Source: an uncultured Planctomycetota bacterium (lineage in GTDB: Bacteria; Planctomycetota; Phycisphaerae; UBA1845; UTPLA1). From it: a stretch of DNA of 64,000 bases. The first letter of the stretch is position 1. Each line of letters starts with the position of its first letter. The stretch is taken from NCBI GenBank assembly GCA_900696465.1, contig CAADGE010000030.1, positions 62,001 through 126,000 of the forward strand, read 5' to 3'. Positions 52,477 to 62,181 of the stretch are shown piece by piece. The position numbers and the translations under genes were made by a program. Under the pieces are notes generated by a model that had not been told where the DNA came from, searched no databases, and saw nothing but the letters and a program-made list of their open reading frames with translations.

Positions 52477-52535
52477 GGTTACTTTCGAACAATTGGAGCC
52501 GCGCAGCGGGTCACATCCGCCGACGGATCCGTGGG

Positions 52536-53114
52536 CTATTCTTTCTTGGCAGCGGTTTCGGTCTCCAGACGCCCGGCGTAATCCTTTATATGCTGCCAGA
52601 GCTGGGCTTCTTTCGGATCGCTGACATCCAGCCCGTGCTGGTCCACCAGTTCGCGGCGAACCTCGTCGACGGACCAGCCGCAGTATTTTAAGCGATAGGC
52701 GGCCAGTACTGCATTGGAGCGCTGTTTGCCCGCAGCGCAGTGGAAGTAAACGGGCCAGTTGGCCTCTTTCGCCACGGCCTCGGCCGCTCGGTCAATCATC
52801 TCGTAATCGCCGCGACCGTCGCCGGGCATCGGGAAACGCAGCAGCGTGATGCCCAGCCGCTGGGCCTCGGAAAGCATGGCACGTTCGTTCTCCCGATCGG
52901 TCGGACCGGTGAGACTGACGATGGCGCGGATGGATTTTTCCCCGCGAAGGTGTCGGACTTCCTGTACGGACGGGAAGCCGCCGCGATAGATGCGACCGGG
53001 AACGACTTCAGCGAAGCGCCTCGGGTAACGCGACTGTTCGATCCAGCTTGACAGCGCGATCGTCGCCGCGGGCGGGGTGAGCAGAAGGAGGATAATCAGG
53101 ATGGTTCGCCGCAT
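52536..53114 (-). CDS. Membrane-anchored dual-specificity/tyrosine phosphatase
   Basis: 192 residues from ATG 53114. The N-terminal membrane helix (TILIILLLLTPPAATIAL) may be uncleaved. The phosphatase signature HCAAGKQRS has His125, Cys126 and Arg132 in the CX5R arrangement, and the general-acid Asp is probably in PMPGDGRGDYE. This fits the DSP/Tyr-phosphatase family (PF13350/PF22785-like). It lies 22 bp downstream of the LOG-family gene, so the two are likely co-transcribed. The substrate is unknown; the fold sits on the periplasmic side if the helix is a signal anchor. Confidence 0.85.
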   Translation of the reverse strand: MRRTILIILLLLTPPAATIALSSWIEQSRYPRRFAEVVPGRIYRGGFPSVQEVRHLRGEKSIRAIVSLTGPTDRENERAMLSEAQRLGITLLRFPMPGDGRGDYEMIDRAAEAVAKEANWPVYFHCAAGKQRSNAVLAAYRLKYCGWSVDEVRRELVDQHGLDVSDPKEAQLWQHIKDYAGRLETETAAKKE

Positions 53115-53136
53115 GGTTCGTCGAGGCGCCGCGTTC

Positions 53137-54252
53137 TTATCCGACCGTCATCGTTGCCGGCGTGCCGACCGCGTTGATGTAATTGATGAGCTGTCGCAGG
53201 CGACCGTGTGAGCGGCGATTGAAATTCATCGTCAGCCGGGGCTTGTCGGGGACTTCGTCGCGTTCTTCGGGCAGGGCGCCAGTCTGCTCGATGGTGCCGG
53301 ATTCGATAATGTCGGCAAACTGCTCGCGCAGGTGGAGAACGGCCTCCTCCGGCAGCGGTTCGTTGAGACGAATCACCAGCGTGTCCCTGACGTAACGGTA
53401 AGAATGAAAGCGCCGGTAAAACGTCAGAATCTCCTGCACGGCATCCTCGACGTTGTCCGTGAGCTTGATCAAATTCATGTCTTCGGGGCTGATCATGCCG
53501 GTGAGCAGCAACTCGGCCTTTACATAAGTTCGCCAATGCTGCCAATAGGTGCCGCCGGGGGCGTCCATCAGCACGATGGGAACCAGCAGGGCCTTGCCGG
53601 TCTGCACAAGCGTGAGGACCTCGAAGCCCTCGTCCTGCGTGCCGAAACCGCCGGGGAAGAGGACGACGGCCTTGGCCTCTTTCATAAACATCAGCTTGCG
53701 GGTGAAAAAGTACTTGAAATTCACCAGCTTGTGGTCGTCGGCGATGATCGTATTGGTCTTCTGCTCGAAGGGCAGACTGATGGCTACGCCGAAACTGGCC
53801 TCGACTCCGGCGCCGCCGTGGCCGGCCTTCATGATGCCGTCACCGGCGCCGGTGATGACCATCCATTGGCTCTCGCGCATGCGCTCGGCAAACTTCACCG
53901 CCTGGATGTACTCAGGGTGGTCCTCCTTCGTGCGGGCAGAGCCGAAGATGGACACCTTGGGGATGTCTTCGTACGGGGCGAACGTCTTGAAGGCGTAGCG
54001 CAGCTCGGCCAGGGCACGATCGACCATCTTGACTTCGGCCCGGCGCGTCGCGTCCCGCGACATGCGGCAGACCGTCTTGATCATGTTGGCGTATAGATCG
54101 GCATCCGGACCGGGGGCGTGCTTCTGAACAAAATCGGCGATCGCTGCGTCGCGTGCGGCTCTTTCTTCAGGGCTCAGGAGACTGGAATCACTTACACTCA
54201 GGGGACTGGACTCACTCATCTTGCTGTCAGACCTTTCACTTTCACTTCTCAT
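53137..54252 (-). CDS. LOG-family nucleotide-hydrolase-like protein
   Basis: 371 residues from ATG 54252; ATG 54219 (MSESSPLSVSD) is an alternative. Rossmann-like LOG domain: VSIFGSARTKEDHPEY, WMVITGAGDGIMKAGHGGAGVE and AVVLFPGGFGTQDEGFEVLTLVQTGK, the PGGxGTxxE motif (200-208) that binds phosphoribosyl compounds. Related proteins (LOG, PpnN) cleave nucleoside monophosphates to base and ribose-5-phosphate. The C-terminal extension of about 90 residues (FRHFHSYRYVRD, LRLTMNFNRRSHGRLRQLINYIN) resembles the longer LOG-type proteins. It is co-directional with the phosphatase gene. Confidence 0.88.
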   Translation of the reverse strand: MRSESERSDSKMSESSPLSVSDSSLLSPEERAARDAAIADFVQKHAPGPDADLYANMIKTVCRMSRDATRRAEVKMVDRALAELRYAFKTFAPYEDIPKVSIFGSARTKEDHPEYIQAVKFAERMRESQWMVITGAGDGIMKAGHGGAGVEASFGVAISLPFEQKTNTIIADDHKLVNFKYFFTRKLMFMKEAKAVVLFPGGFGTQDEGFEVLTLVQTGKALLVPIVLMDAPGGTYWQHWRTYVKAELLLTGMISPEDMNLIKLTDNVEDAVQEILTFYRRFHSYRYVRDTLVIRLNEPLPEEAVLHLREQFADIIESGTIEQTGALPEERDEVPDKPRLTMNFNRRSHGRLRQLINYINAVGTPATMTVG

Positions 54253-54398
54253 TTCGATTTACAGACCGGAAAGTATATCGCAATATGATGGTGCCGACAA
54301 AGCGGACACACCTGTTGACGCAAACGATTGATGTTAAAGAGAATACGTCGATGGCGACGACGGGCTCCTGCTGCGGTTGAATGGTCCGGCAAGAACGG

Positions 54399-55307
54399 TC
54401 AGAGCTCCCAGATGAGGCGGACGCCGGCCTCTCCGCGGACGGTTCGACCCAGGTGCCGAGTCCCGTAGCCCGCCTGAAGCTGGAGGTTTTCGCCAAGATC
54501 GATGTGTAACTGCGGCATCAGAAGCAGCTCGACGCGGTTGTCACCCAGCGGGACGGCCAGGTTTGACTCGATGCCGAATATCAACGCCTCCGACAGATCG
54601 GCAAACAGACTGGCGTTAAACAGAAAATCGGTCCGGGCACGGCCGGGGTTTCCACCGATGCGCGTGCGACCGCCGATCATCGTCAGTGTGCTCCAGGTCT
54701 CATCGAAGCGAACGCCAGTGACGTGTACCAGCGTCGAACGCCAGACATGCGTCTCGCGCTCGTATTCGAGGATGCCGTGCAGACCGTGGATCAGTTGATC
54801 GTCGAAGGCGGTACCAATGGTCTGCTGGAGCGCGAGCTTGTAGGACTCCAGCCGATTGTCTTCCATCGGCAGCTCAAACTCGATTGCGAAGCCGTGATCA
54901 AGTGCGATCTCGATCTCGGGTGCCCAGTCCACGCGATCGGAATTGACCAGTGCGAGCACATTCATCTCGGCCTCACCGGCACGGGCATGCAACGGGCGAA
55001 CAAGATCAAAGACCATCGGCTCGGGCACGACGGGGCCGGGGAAGGGAACCTTCGAAGGGCGGCGGCGAAGCACGTTGAGAATCGGATGCGTTTCTTCCTC
55101 GGGCGTTTCGATGATTGCCTTGCTCCAGTCGCTTCTGAGCGATAATGGGCCATTCATGTCTTCGGGCCTACTGCTCTTGCTGGTCGAGGTCGCAAACGAG
55201 TTCATGGGCGACGTGGATGTGGTGGCCTTTTCAATGTGCTTTGGCTTTTCAGAAGCCATAAGCGGTGCGGTAAGCAACAGGTTTGCCAGGGCGAAGAGTT
55301 TTCGCAT
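54399..55307 (-). CDS. Probable outer-membrane beta-barrel protein
   Basis: 302 residues from ATG 55307 (GGAG 8 nt upstream). A signal peptide (KLFALANLLLTAPLMA) precedes a Ser/Thr-rich linker and a series of alternating strands: MNVLALVNSDRVDWAPEIEIALDHGFAIEFELPME, LLLMPQLHIDLGENLQLQAGYGTR and a last strand VRGEAGVRLIWEL ending in an aromatic and Leu, the usual barrel end. It has no close named family; the pattern fits outer-membrane proteins of the OmpW/transporter kind. It is a single gene on the minus strand with no co-directional partner within 150 bp. Confidence 0.75.
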   Translation of the reverse strand: MRKLFALANLLLTAPLMASEKPKHIEKATTSTSPMNSFATSTSKSSRPEDMNGPLSLRSDWSKAIIETPEEETHPILNVLRRRPSKVPFPGPVVPEPMVFDLVRPLHARAGEAEMNVLALVNSDRVDWAPEIEIALDHGFAIEFELPMEDNRLESYKLALQQTIGTAFDDQLIHGLHGILEYERETHVWRSTLVHVTGVRFDETWSTLTMIGGRTRIGGNPGRARTDFLFNASLFADLSEALIFGIESNLAVPLGDNRVELLLMPQLHIDLGENLQLQAGYGTRHLGRTVRGEAGVRLIWEL

Positions 55308-55495
55308 GCCAGCGTCTCCGTTGTTGGTCGGGTGCATTAAGAGGGAGGCAACGTTCGCCGTTCGCACGGAGTAATTACGAGTCTGTAGTGTCAGGAATAT
55401 GACAGACCGTCCGCGGGGCCGGCCGTGCGACGGAATATCGATACTACGTGTGATCGGAAAGGGGGTTCGCGTGAATTTGCGAAATCCTGTGTTGC

Positions 55496-56653
55496 TTACA
55501 GATTCCCACGGCGGCGCTGTTCTTCTTCGATGCTGACGAAGAGGGCCTTGAAATTGCCTACGCCGAAGCCGCGGCTGCCGTGGCGCTCGATGACTTCGTA
55601 GAAGAGCGTCGGGCGGTCCTCCACCGGCTTTGTGAAGATCTGCAGCAGGTAACCCTCGTCGTCGCGGTCTGCGAGGATGCCGAGGTCGCGCAGTTCCCTG
55701 TAGTCTTCGTTGATCTTGCCGACGCGATTGGGCAGGGCGTCGTAATATGTATCCGGCACACGGAGGAACTGGACGCCGCGCTCGCGTAACTCGCGGACGG
55801 TCTTGCAGATGTCGCCGGTGTTCAGGGCGATGTGCTGTACGCCGGGGCCGTAGTAATACTCCAGATATTCCTCAATCTGGCTCTTCTTCTTGCCCTCGGC
55901 CGGCTCGTTGATCGGGAACTTGATGCGGCCGGTTCCGTTCTGCATGACCTTGCTCATCAGGGCGCTGTACTCGGTGCTGATGTCGTCCTCGGTGAAGTGG
56001 GCGAGCTGCGAAAAACCAAGGACGTTGGCGTAGAAGTTCACCCAATAATTCATCGCTCCAAGATCGACGTTGCCGACGATGTGATCGACGGCTACGAGAC
56101 CCGTGGGTTTGCCTGGCGGACAGTCGATCTTGACGAAGCCGGGGGCAAAGACGCCTTTGTAGTCCTTGCGCTCGACGAAGGTGTGCAGCGTTTCTCCGTA
56201 GGTGCGGATGGAAGCGCACTTCCACGAACCGTGCTCGTCCTTGAGCGTCTGCGGATTGGAGACGATCGTCGCGCCGCGCTGCTTCACCGCGGCGATGGCG
56301 GCGTCGACATCATTGACCGTGAAGGCGATGACTTTGACGCCGTCGCCATGGAGCTGGCAGTGGCGGGCGATCTCATGATCGGGCGTCAGGGCGGAGGAGA
56401 GCACGAAGCGGATCTTGCCCTGCTCGAGGACGTAGCTGGCGCGGTGTCGGTCGCCGGTTTCGAGGCCACGATAGGCAACGATGTTGTAGCCGAACATGTG
56501 ACGGTAATAGTGTGCCGCCTGGTGGGCGTTGCCGACGTAGAACTCGACATGATCGATGCCCTGGAGCGGGAGAAAGTCCTCCGCAGGGGTCAAGGGGGCC
56601 GCGGTGGCTGTCGCCGACTGAGTTTTTGCGGAAGTCGTGGTTGATGCCGCCAT
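55496..56653 (-). CDS. hppD: 4-hydroxyphenylpyruvate dioxygenase
   Basis: 385 residues from ATG 56653 (AGGA 7 nt upstream). It converts 4-hydroxyphenylpyruvate to homogentisate with Fe(II) and O2. Both vicinal-oxygen-chelate halves are present. Iron ligands His191 (AVDHIVGNV), His274 (VQHIALNTGD) and Glu353 (LFYEVIERHG) are all in place, along with the C-terminal GFGVGNFKALFVSIEEEQ. An Ala/Thr-rich head of about 25 residues is variable. No homogentisate dioxygenase gene is adjacent, so it could serve tyrosine catabolism or quinone/pigment synthesis. Confidence 0.95.
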   Translation of the reverse strand: MAASTTTSAKTQSATATAAPLTPAEDFLPLQGIDHVEFYVGNAHQAAHYYRHMFGYNIVAYRGLETGDRHRASYVLEQGKIRFVLSSALTPDHEIARHCQLHGDGVKVIAFTVNDVDAAIAAVKQRGATIVSNPQTLKDEHGSWKCASIRTYGETLHTFVERKDYKGVFAPGFVKIDCPPGKPTGLVAVDHIVGNVDLGAMNYWVNFYANVLGFSQLAHFTEDDISTEYSALMSKVMQNGTGRIKFPINEPAEGKKKSQIEEYLEYYYGPGVQHIALNTGDICKTVRELRERGVQFLRVPDTYYDALPNRVGKINEDYRELRDLGILADRDDEGYLLQIFTKPVEDRPTLFYEVIERHGSRGFGVGNFKALFVSIEEEQRRRGNL

Positions 56654-56991
56654 CGTGATTCCTGCCTTTCCTCGATCAATGCCCTCTCTCGGCACCAGTT
56701 AGTATAACGCGCGGTGTGCAGGGTCATCCAGCAGACAGCGTCAGGTCGGACCTCCTCGTATTCCTGGTGCAGGGCTCCCCGGAAGCAGCCGTCTCGATGA
56801 ACAACGGCTTCGGGCGGCTTCGGCGCAGCGCTAGGTTAATCGAATCGACGATGCTAAGATGGAGCAGTAACGTACCCGATCAGGGCTTTTCGTGGTGGGG
56901 ATCGGACCGTTGCAGACTGGCTTTGCTATGTGGCGCCAGTCGTTCGGGATTATCTGTACCGACATCCTTACCATTTGCGCGAGGACATGAT

Positions 56992-59748
56992 ATGAAGCGT
57001 TCAGGAATGCATCGACCATGGTGGATGTGGACCGTGCTTCCGCTCCTGGTGGCGGCGGCGGTCATCGCCGGAGAGCGTCGATCCGACAACGACGCACTGT
57101 TCTCCGAGGCGGTCTACCTGGATCGAGTCGGCTATCTGGCCAGCGACGAACTGGAAGGCCGAGGCACGGGACAGGAAGGCATCGACAAGGCCGCGGACTA
57201 CATCGCGGCCGAGTTCGCTGAGATGGGCGTGCTGCCGGGCGGCGAGAACGGCACCTACTTTCAGAACTTTACACTCACGCTGTCACGACGGATCGGCGAT
57301 GGCACGTTTCTTCAGGTCGGGCTGAACGGCGACGCGCCGGAGCAGGCGGCCGCGCTACGAGAGGAATACACGGTCTTCCCGTTCTCCGCAGGTGATTCCT
57401 TCGAAGGCGAAGTCGTCTTCGCCGGCTACGGCATCGTCTGCGAAGACGAGGATTACAACGACTACGCCGGCGTCGATGTCGCCGGTAAAGTCGTGCTGGT
57501 CCTGCGACGCGCTCCGCGGTTCGCCGAGTTTTCCCGAGCGGACATGGCCTTTCGCACGAAGGCCAGCCGGGCCAACGGCCGGGAAGCGGCCGCCCTGCTG
57601 ATCGTCAATCCGACCTACGACGAGGAAGGCGACACGCTTTTTGAATTCGGTGATTCCTCGCTCGGCGGGCCCGGCTCCTCGGGGTCCTCGTACGGCCTGC
57701 CGATGCTTCACGTGCGACGGGAGCTTGCCGAACGGCTGCTCCGGGCCGGCGGCCTGCCGGACCTGTCCACAATCGAGCGACAGATTGACGAGACGCAAAA
57801 GCCGATGTCCGCCGCGCTTGGCGGCGTGCGCGTCCGAGGTCATGTGACGATCGACCCCATCGAAAGCCCGGTGAAGAACGTAGTCGGTGTGATCCCCGGC
57901 AAGGGTCCGAACGCGGATGAATACATCGTGCTCGGCGCACATTACGACCATCTGGGCATCGTTCGCAAGGGCGAGGAGGATTTCGACCCGAACAAGCACA
58001 TCTGGAACGGGGCGGATGATAATGCCAGTGGTACGGCACTGGTGATGACGGTCGCTGAGGCCTTCAGTCGCAGCCGCCCGCCGAACCGGTCGCTCCTGCT
58101 GGTGCTGTTCACCGGCGAAGAGCGCGGACTGCTCGGCTCGAAGCACTTTGTGAACCATCCGACCGTCGAATTGAAAAAAATCGTCACAATGTTGAACTTC
58201 GACATGGTGGGCCGGCTTCGCAAGGACACGTTGGAAGTTGGCGGCATGCGCACCGGCGGCTTTGAAGAAACGGTTCGTCGGCTTGCCGAGGCGCAGGGGC
58301 TGCAGATCAAGGACGGCGGCGGCGGACGCGGTCCGAGCGACCACACCAGCTTCTACAACAAGAACATCCCGGTGTTGTTCTTCTTCACCGGCCTGCACAA
58401 GCAGTATCATCAGCCCGACGATCTGGTTCCGCTGCTGAACATTCCCGGCACGATCCGCATCGCAAAGCTGGTTGCCGACATCGTGGATGATATCGATGCC
58501 GCGGCTGCCCCTCCGAAGTTTGCCAAAGACAACCGCGGTGCTCGCGGCATTCGCCGTTCGCCCGACGCCGACGATCAGCCCGATTCGCCGCAAATCGCCG
58601 CCGCTCGAAGAACGGATGATCGGCAGGCGGACCGGCAGCCGGATGGTTCCGCCGGCGATCGCGTGCGGCTCGGCATTCATCCGGATCCCTCCACCAAAAA
58701 GGGAGTCGGCGTACTGGAAGTGATCGACGACACGCCGGCATCGCGCGCCGGCCTGCGCGAGGGAGATCGGATCGTTCGACTTGCAGACAAGAACGTAGTC
58801 GATATCGAATCGCTCCTGTTGATTCTCGATGGGTTTCGCTGGGGTGATGCGAGCACCATTACCGTCCAGCGAGGTAAGAAGGAGCTGAAACTGCCGATTC
58901 AGTTCGGCGAGGCGCGAACGCCGCTTGCCGCCGTGGCAATGCAGGAGTCCGTGGGGGCGCCGTCTGCGAAAGTCATGCCAGATCATGGACACAAGAGTGC
59001 CTCGTCCGCAAGCGACATGGAAGACCTGATCGTGGCTTACATGCAGTGGATCAAACGGCGCGAGTCACTGGCCGGCCAATCGGTCGAAGTGAAATTCGTC
59101 TCGCGTCCGAGCGAATGTGTCATCGAGATTCAGGGGCTTGATCCCGCCGTCAGTACGCGGATCGATGACGAGTTGCTCGAACTGCTCCGAAGAATGCCGA
59201 GCAGTTCACGAAGAATGGAAATTTCCACTGCTCTGACGACGGACAAAACCGGAAAGCTGACCGCCGAAGTTTCGATTCGCATTCCGACTGTGACTCCGGC
59301 AGCGCCACATATGCCTGACGCGCACGCAGGCGGACACGCTGCAGCTGTACCTTCCGACCCGCATGCCGGACTCACAGACGCACACAGGAAGGCGGACTCA
59401 AAGAAGTCGCCGGAAAAAGGCCCCCATGCTGACCTGCCCGATGACGTCACCGCGACACCGATGCCACCGGTGCGACTCGGCATCATGCCGTCCTACGGTG
59501 AGACCGAAGGCGAGGGCTACGAGATCACCGGCGTGGTGGAGGACGGGCCGGCGGCGAAGGCCGGCATGAAGGATGACGACCGCATTCTGAAGATCGGCGA
59601 ATGCACCGTAACCGACGTGTACAGCTACATGGAATGCCTCCGAAAGTACAAGCCGGGCGATGAGATACCGGTGACGATTCTGCGCGACGGCCGGCGGATC
59701 ACGCTGAAGGTCCGGGCCGATGGACCGCAGAGCAAAGAGGCCGCCTGA
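56992..59748 (+). CDS. M28 zinc aminopeptidase with PA domain and two PDZ domains
   Basis: 918 residues from ATG 56992 (GAGGA upstream). The signal peptide (WTVLPLLVAAAVIA) precedes a peptidase part: YLASDELEGRGTGQEGIDKAADYIAAEF, a PA-type insert, then M28 metal ligands in LGAHYDHLGIV (about 316), GADDNASGTALVM (340), GEERGLLGSKHF (375), NFDMVGRLR and GRGPSDHTSFY. After residue 556 two PDZ domains follow (about 556-636, IHPDPSTKKGVGVLEVIDDTP; about 823-913, MPSYGETEGEGYEITGVVEDGP). They are separated by a His/Pro/Asp-rich linker. The PDZ domains may dock it to C-termini of envelope substrates. It is a single gene. Confidence 0.9.
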   Translation: MKRSGMHRPWWMWTVLPLLVAAAVIAGERRSDNDALFSEAVYLDRVGYLASDELEGRGTGQEGIDKAADYIAAEFAEMGVLPGGENGTYFQNFTLTLSRRIGDGTFLQVGLNGDAPEQAAALREEYTVFPFSAGDSFEGEVVFAGYGIVCEDEDYNDYAGVDVAGKVVLVLRRAPRFAEFSRADMAFRTKASRANGREAAALLIVNPTYDEEGDTLFEFGDSSLGGPGSSGSSYGLPMLHVRRELAERLLRAGGLPDLSTIERQIDETQKPMSAALGGVRVRGHVTIDPIESPVKNVVGVIPGKGPNADEYIVLGAHYDHLGIVRKGEEDFDPNKHIWNGADDNASGTALVMTVAEAFSRSRPPNRSLLLVLFTGEERGLLGSKHFVNHPTVELKKIVTMLNFDMVGRLRKDTLEVGGMRTGGFEETVRRLAEAQGLQIKDGGGGRGPSDHTSFYNKNIPVLFFFTGLHKQYHQPDDLVPLLNIPGTIRIAKLVADIVDDIDAAAAPPKFAKDNRGARGIRRSPDADDQPDSPQIAAARRTDDRQADRQPDGSAGDRVRLGIHPDPSTKKGVGVLEVIDDTPASRAGLREGDRIVRLADKNVVDIESLLLILDGFRWGDASTITVQRGKKELKLPIQFGEARTPLAAVAMQESVGAPSAKVMPDHGHKSASSASDMEDLIVAYMQWIKRRESLAGQSVEVKFVSRPSECVIEIQGLDPAVSTRIDDELLELLRRMPSSSRRMEISTALTTDKTGKLTAEVSIRIPTVTPAAPHMPDAHAGGHAAAVPSDPHAGLTDAHRKADSKKSPEKGPHADLPDDVTATPMPPVRLGIMPSYGETEGEGYEITGVVEDGPAAKAGMKDDDRILKIGECTVTDVYSYMECLRKYKPGDEIPVTILRDGRRITLKVRADGPQSKEAA

Positions 59749-59973
59749 TCCGCGTAGGTACGCGAATGCGGCCTACTGGTTCCCGTGCGGCGGACGTTCT
59801 GACGCCATGTTGCGCGGACGATTCGACGCGGCCCCCCGGCTTGTTCCGACTCCGACGCTTTGCTAACATGTTCGCTCTTCGCGCTGCCGGCCGGGGCTGT
59901 CGCCTGCGGTCGCGCGCGGGAGAGCCGTACGTCATCCACCTGTCCTTTTAGAAACATCGGAGTCGGAGGCATT

Positions 59974-62004
59974 ATGCCCAGCTACACAACGAACGACATC
60001 CGGAATGTCGCCCTCGTCGGACATAGCGGCGCCGGAAAGACCACGCTTTGTGAGGCCTTTCTGCATTCGACCGGGGTCACCACCCGCATGGGCAACGTCG
60101 CGGACAAGACCAGCCACCTCGACGTGGACGAAGAGGAGAAGGAACGCGGCTGCTCGATTGATTCCCACGTCCTGAACATTTCCTTTGACGGAAAGGTGCT
60201 CAACCTGATCGATACCCCCGGCTCGCCGGATTTCCTCGGACCGGCGATCGCTTCCCTGGCCGCCGTCGAGACGGCCATGGTCGTGGTCAACGCCGCAGCG
60301 GGCATTCAGGTTAATACACGACGCATGCGCGAACAGGCGAAGAGCAACGGCCTGGCCCGCATCTTCGTCATCAACCGGATTGACTCCGAAAACGTGGACC
60401 TGAAGGACCTGCTGTCCAACCTCCGCACCGCCTTCGGCTCGGAGCTGACGCCGGTCAACCTGCCCGCCGGCGGACGTAAGTCGGTCATAGACTGTCTGGC
60501 CAATGAGTCGGGCGACGCCGATTTCGGCAGCGTCGCCGAGTGTCACACGAGCATCGTGGAGCGCGTCGCGGAAGTTGACGACGCCCTGATGAACAAATAC
60601 TTCGAGGCCGGTTCACTCTCGGTTGACGAAGTGAAGGCCCATCTGCCCAAGGCCATGGCCGAGGGCAAGATCGTGCCGGTCCTGTTCACGAATGCACGCG
60701 GCAACGTCGGCATCAAGGAGCTGCTCGGTTTCATCGCCGCCTGCTGCCCGTCCCCCGCAGTGGGCAAGCAGCGAATGCTGATCGTCGGCAACGAGGAGAA
60801 GCCGATCCCGTCAGGCGGCGCGTTCTGCGGGCAGGTCTTCAAGATCGCCATCGACCCCAAGAGCAACATCAAGTACGCATTCATCCGCGGTTTCTCGGGG
60901 CATCTCAAGGGAGATGCCAACCTGACCATGCCCGGCGAGAAAAAGGGGGTTCGACCGGGGCACCTGCTGAAGTTTCAGGGGCACGATCACAAAGAGATCG
61001 ACGAGGGAATCGCCGGCGACATCTTCGCCGTGGCCAAACTCGATCTGCACATCGGCAACACGGTTTTCGACGCCATGACTGAAGGCAAAGTGGCGGCGCC
61101 GAAGTTTCCGAACCCGATGTTCGCGCTGGCGCTGGAGCCGAAGGCCCGCGGCGATGAGACCAAGATCGGCGAGGCCGTTCGCCGGTTCACCGACTGCGAT
61201 CCATGCTTCAAGGCCCATCACGATCCGCAGACACACGAGCTGGTCATCAGCGGCGTAGGCGATCTTCATCTGCGCGTGATCCTTTCCAAGATGCACCGGC
61301 AGTTCAAGCTGGATGTCAACACCAAGCCGCCGAAGATTCCCTATCGCGAGACCATCACTGCCGCCGCCGAAGGCCATCATCGCCACAAGAAGCAGACCGG
61401 CGGTGCGGGCCAGTTCGGTGAAGTCTTCCTCAAGGTCGAACCGCTGCCGCGCGACAGTGAACCGTCCTTGGAATGGTCATGGGACATTTTCGGCGGTTCG
61501 ATTCCCGGTCAGTTCGAACCGGCCATCAAGAAGGGTGTGATGGAGCTGATGCAGCAGGGGGCCATCGCCGGCTTCCCGCTGCAGGATGTGAAGGTGATGA
61601 TCACCGACGGCAAGCACCATCCCGTAGACTCGAAGGAAGTCGCCTTCAAGACGGCGGGCAAGCTGGCCTTCAAGGATGCGATCCTCAAGGCCAAACCGGT
61701 CCTGCTCGAACCCATCGTCGATATCGAAGTCACCTGTCCGTCGGAGAACGTCGGTGACATAACCGGTGACCTCGCCCAACGGCGCGGCCGTCCCAGCGGG
61801 CAGGACATGCTTCCCGGCAACCTCGCGGTCATCAAGGCCCAGGTACCGCTGGCCAAGGTGGCCGATTACCACTCCCGGCTCAGTTCCATCACCGGCGGCA
61901 AGGGCAGCTACAGCATGGAGTTGTCGCACTACGAACCAGTACCGAGCAACGAAGCCCAGGCCGTCATCGCCGCCTACAAGCCACATAAAGAAGAGGATGA
62001 GTAG
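59974..62004 (+). CDS. EF-G-like GTPase (EF-G paralogue)
   Basis: 676 residues from ATG 59974, with GGAGG upstream. It has EF-G domain order: G1 ALVGHSGAGKTTL, G2 region ERGCSIDSHV, G3 LIDTPGSPDF, G4 NRID, then domains II-V (LRVILSKMHRQF, GAGQFGEVFLKVEP, RRGRPSGQDML). The G3 motif, DTPGHVDF in canonical EF-G, reads DTPGSPDF: the catalytic His is Ser84. This fits the EF-G-II/EF-G-like paralogues rather than the main translocase. They may act in ribosome recycling or a stress step, or be a regulatory GTPase. No rpsL/rpsG/tuf genes flank it, as expected for a second copy. Confidence 0.9.
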   Translation: MPSYTTNDIRNVALVGHSGAGKTTLCEAFLHSTGVTTRMGNVADKTSHLDVDEEEKERGCSIDSHVLNISFDGKVLNLIDTPGSPDFLGPAIASLAAVETAMVVVNAAAGIQVNTRRMREQAKSNGLARIFVINRIDSENVDLKDLLSNLRTAFGSELTPVNLPAGGRKSVIDCLANESGDADFGSVAECHTSIVERVAEVDDALMNKYFEAGSLSVDEVKAHLPKAMAEGKIVPVLFTNARGNVGIKELLGFIAACCPSPAVGKQRMLIVGNEEKPIPSGGAFCGQVFKIAIDPKSNIKYAFIRGFSGHLKGDANLTMPGEKKGVRPGHLLKFQGHDHKEIDEGIAGDIFAVAKLDLHIGNTVFDAMTEGKVAAPKFPNPMFALALEPKARGDETKIGEAVRRFTDCDPCFKAHHDPQTHELVISGVGDLHLRVILSKMHRQFKLDVNTKPPKIPYRETITAAAEGHHRHKKQTGGAGQFGEVFLKVEPLPRDSEPSLEWSWDIFGGSIPGQFEPAIKKGVMELMQQGAIAGFPLQDVKVMITDGKHHPVDSKEVAFKTAGKLAFKDAILKAKPVLLEPIVDIEVTCPSENVGDITGDLAQRRGRPSGQDMLPGNLAVIKAQVPLAKVADYHSRLSSITGGKGSYSMELSHYEPVPSNEAQAVIAAYKPHKEEDE

Positions 62005-62181
62005 GTTGTCATCGGGTTTCGATCGGCGGCACTTCTTTGCACCTCAAAATTTCTTGGAAGATCCCCCTGCAATCGGGGTACATCATGGAGAGTACGGACG
62101 CTCGGGCTCTGTCGAACCGAGGCCGATCTACCGAGGCATGGTATCTCCGGTGCGTTACACCGGAAGCGGAGGCATCTCGTC

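Noticed and set aside
57355-58992. Minus-strand open frame of 545 codons opposite the M28 peptidase
   Set aside because: A shadow of the M28 gene; His/Arg-rich with no recognisable domain, while the plus strand carries all metal-ligand motifs.
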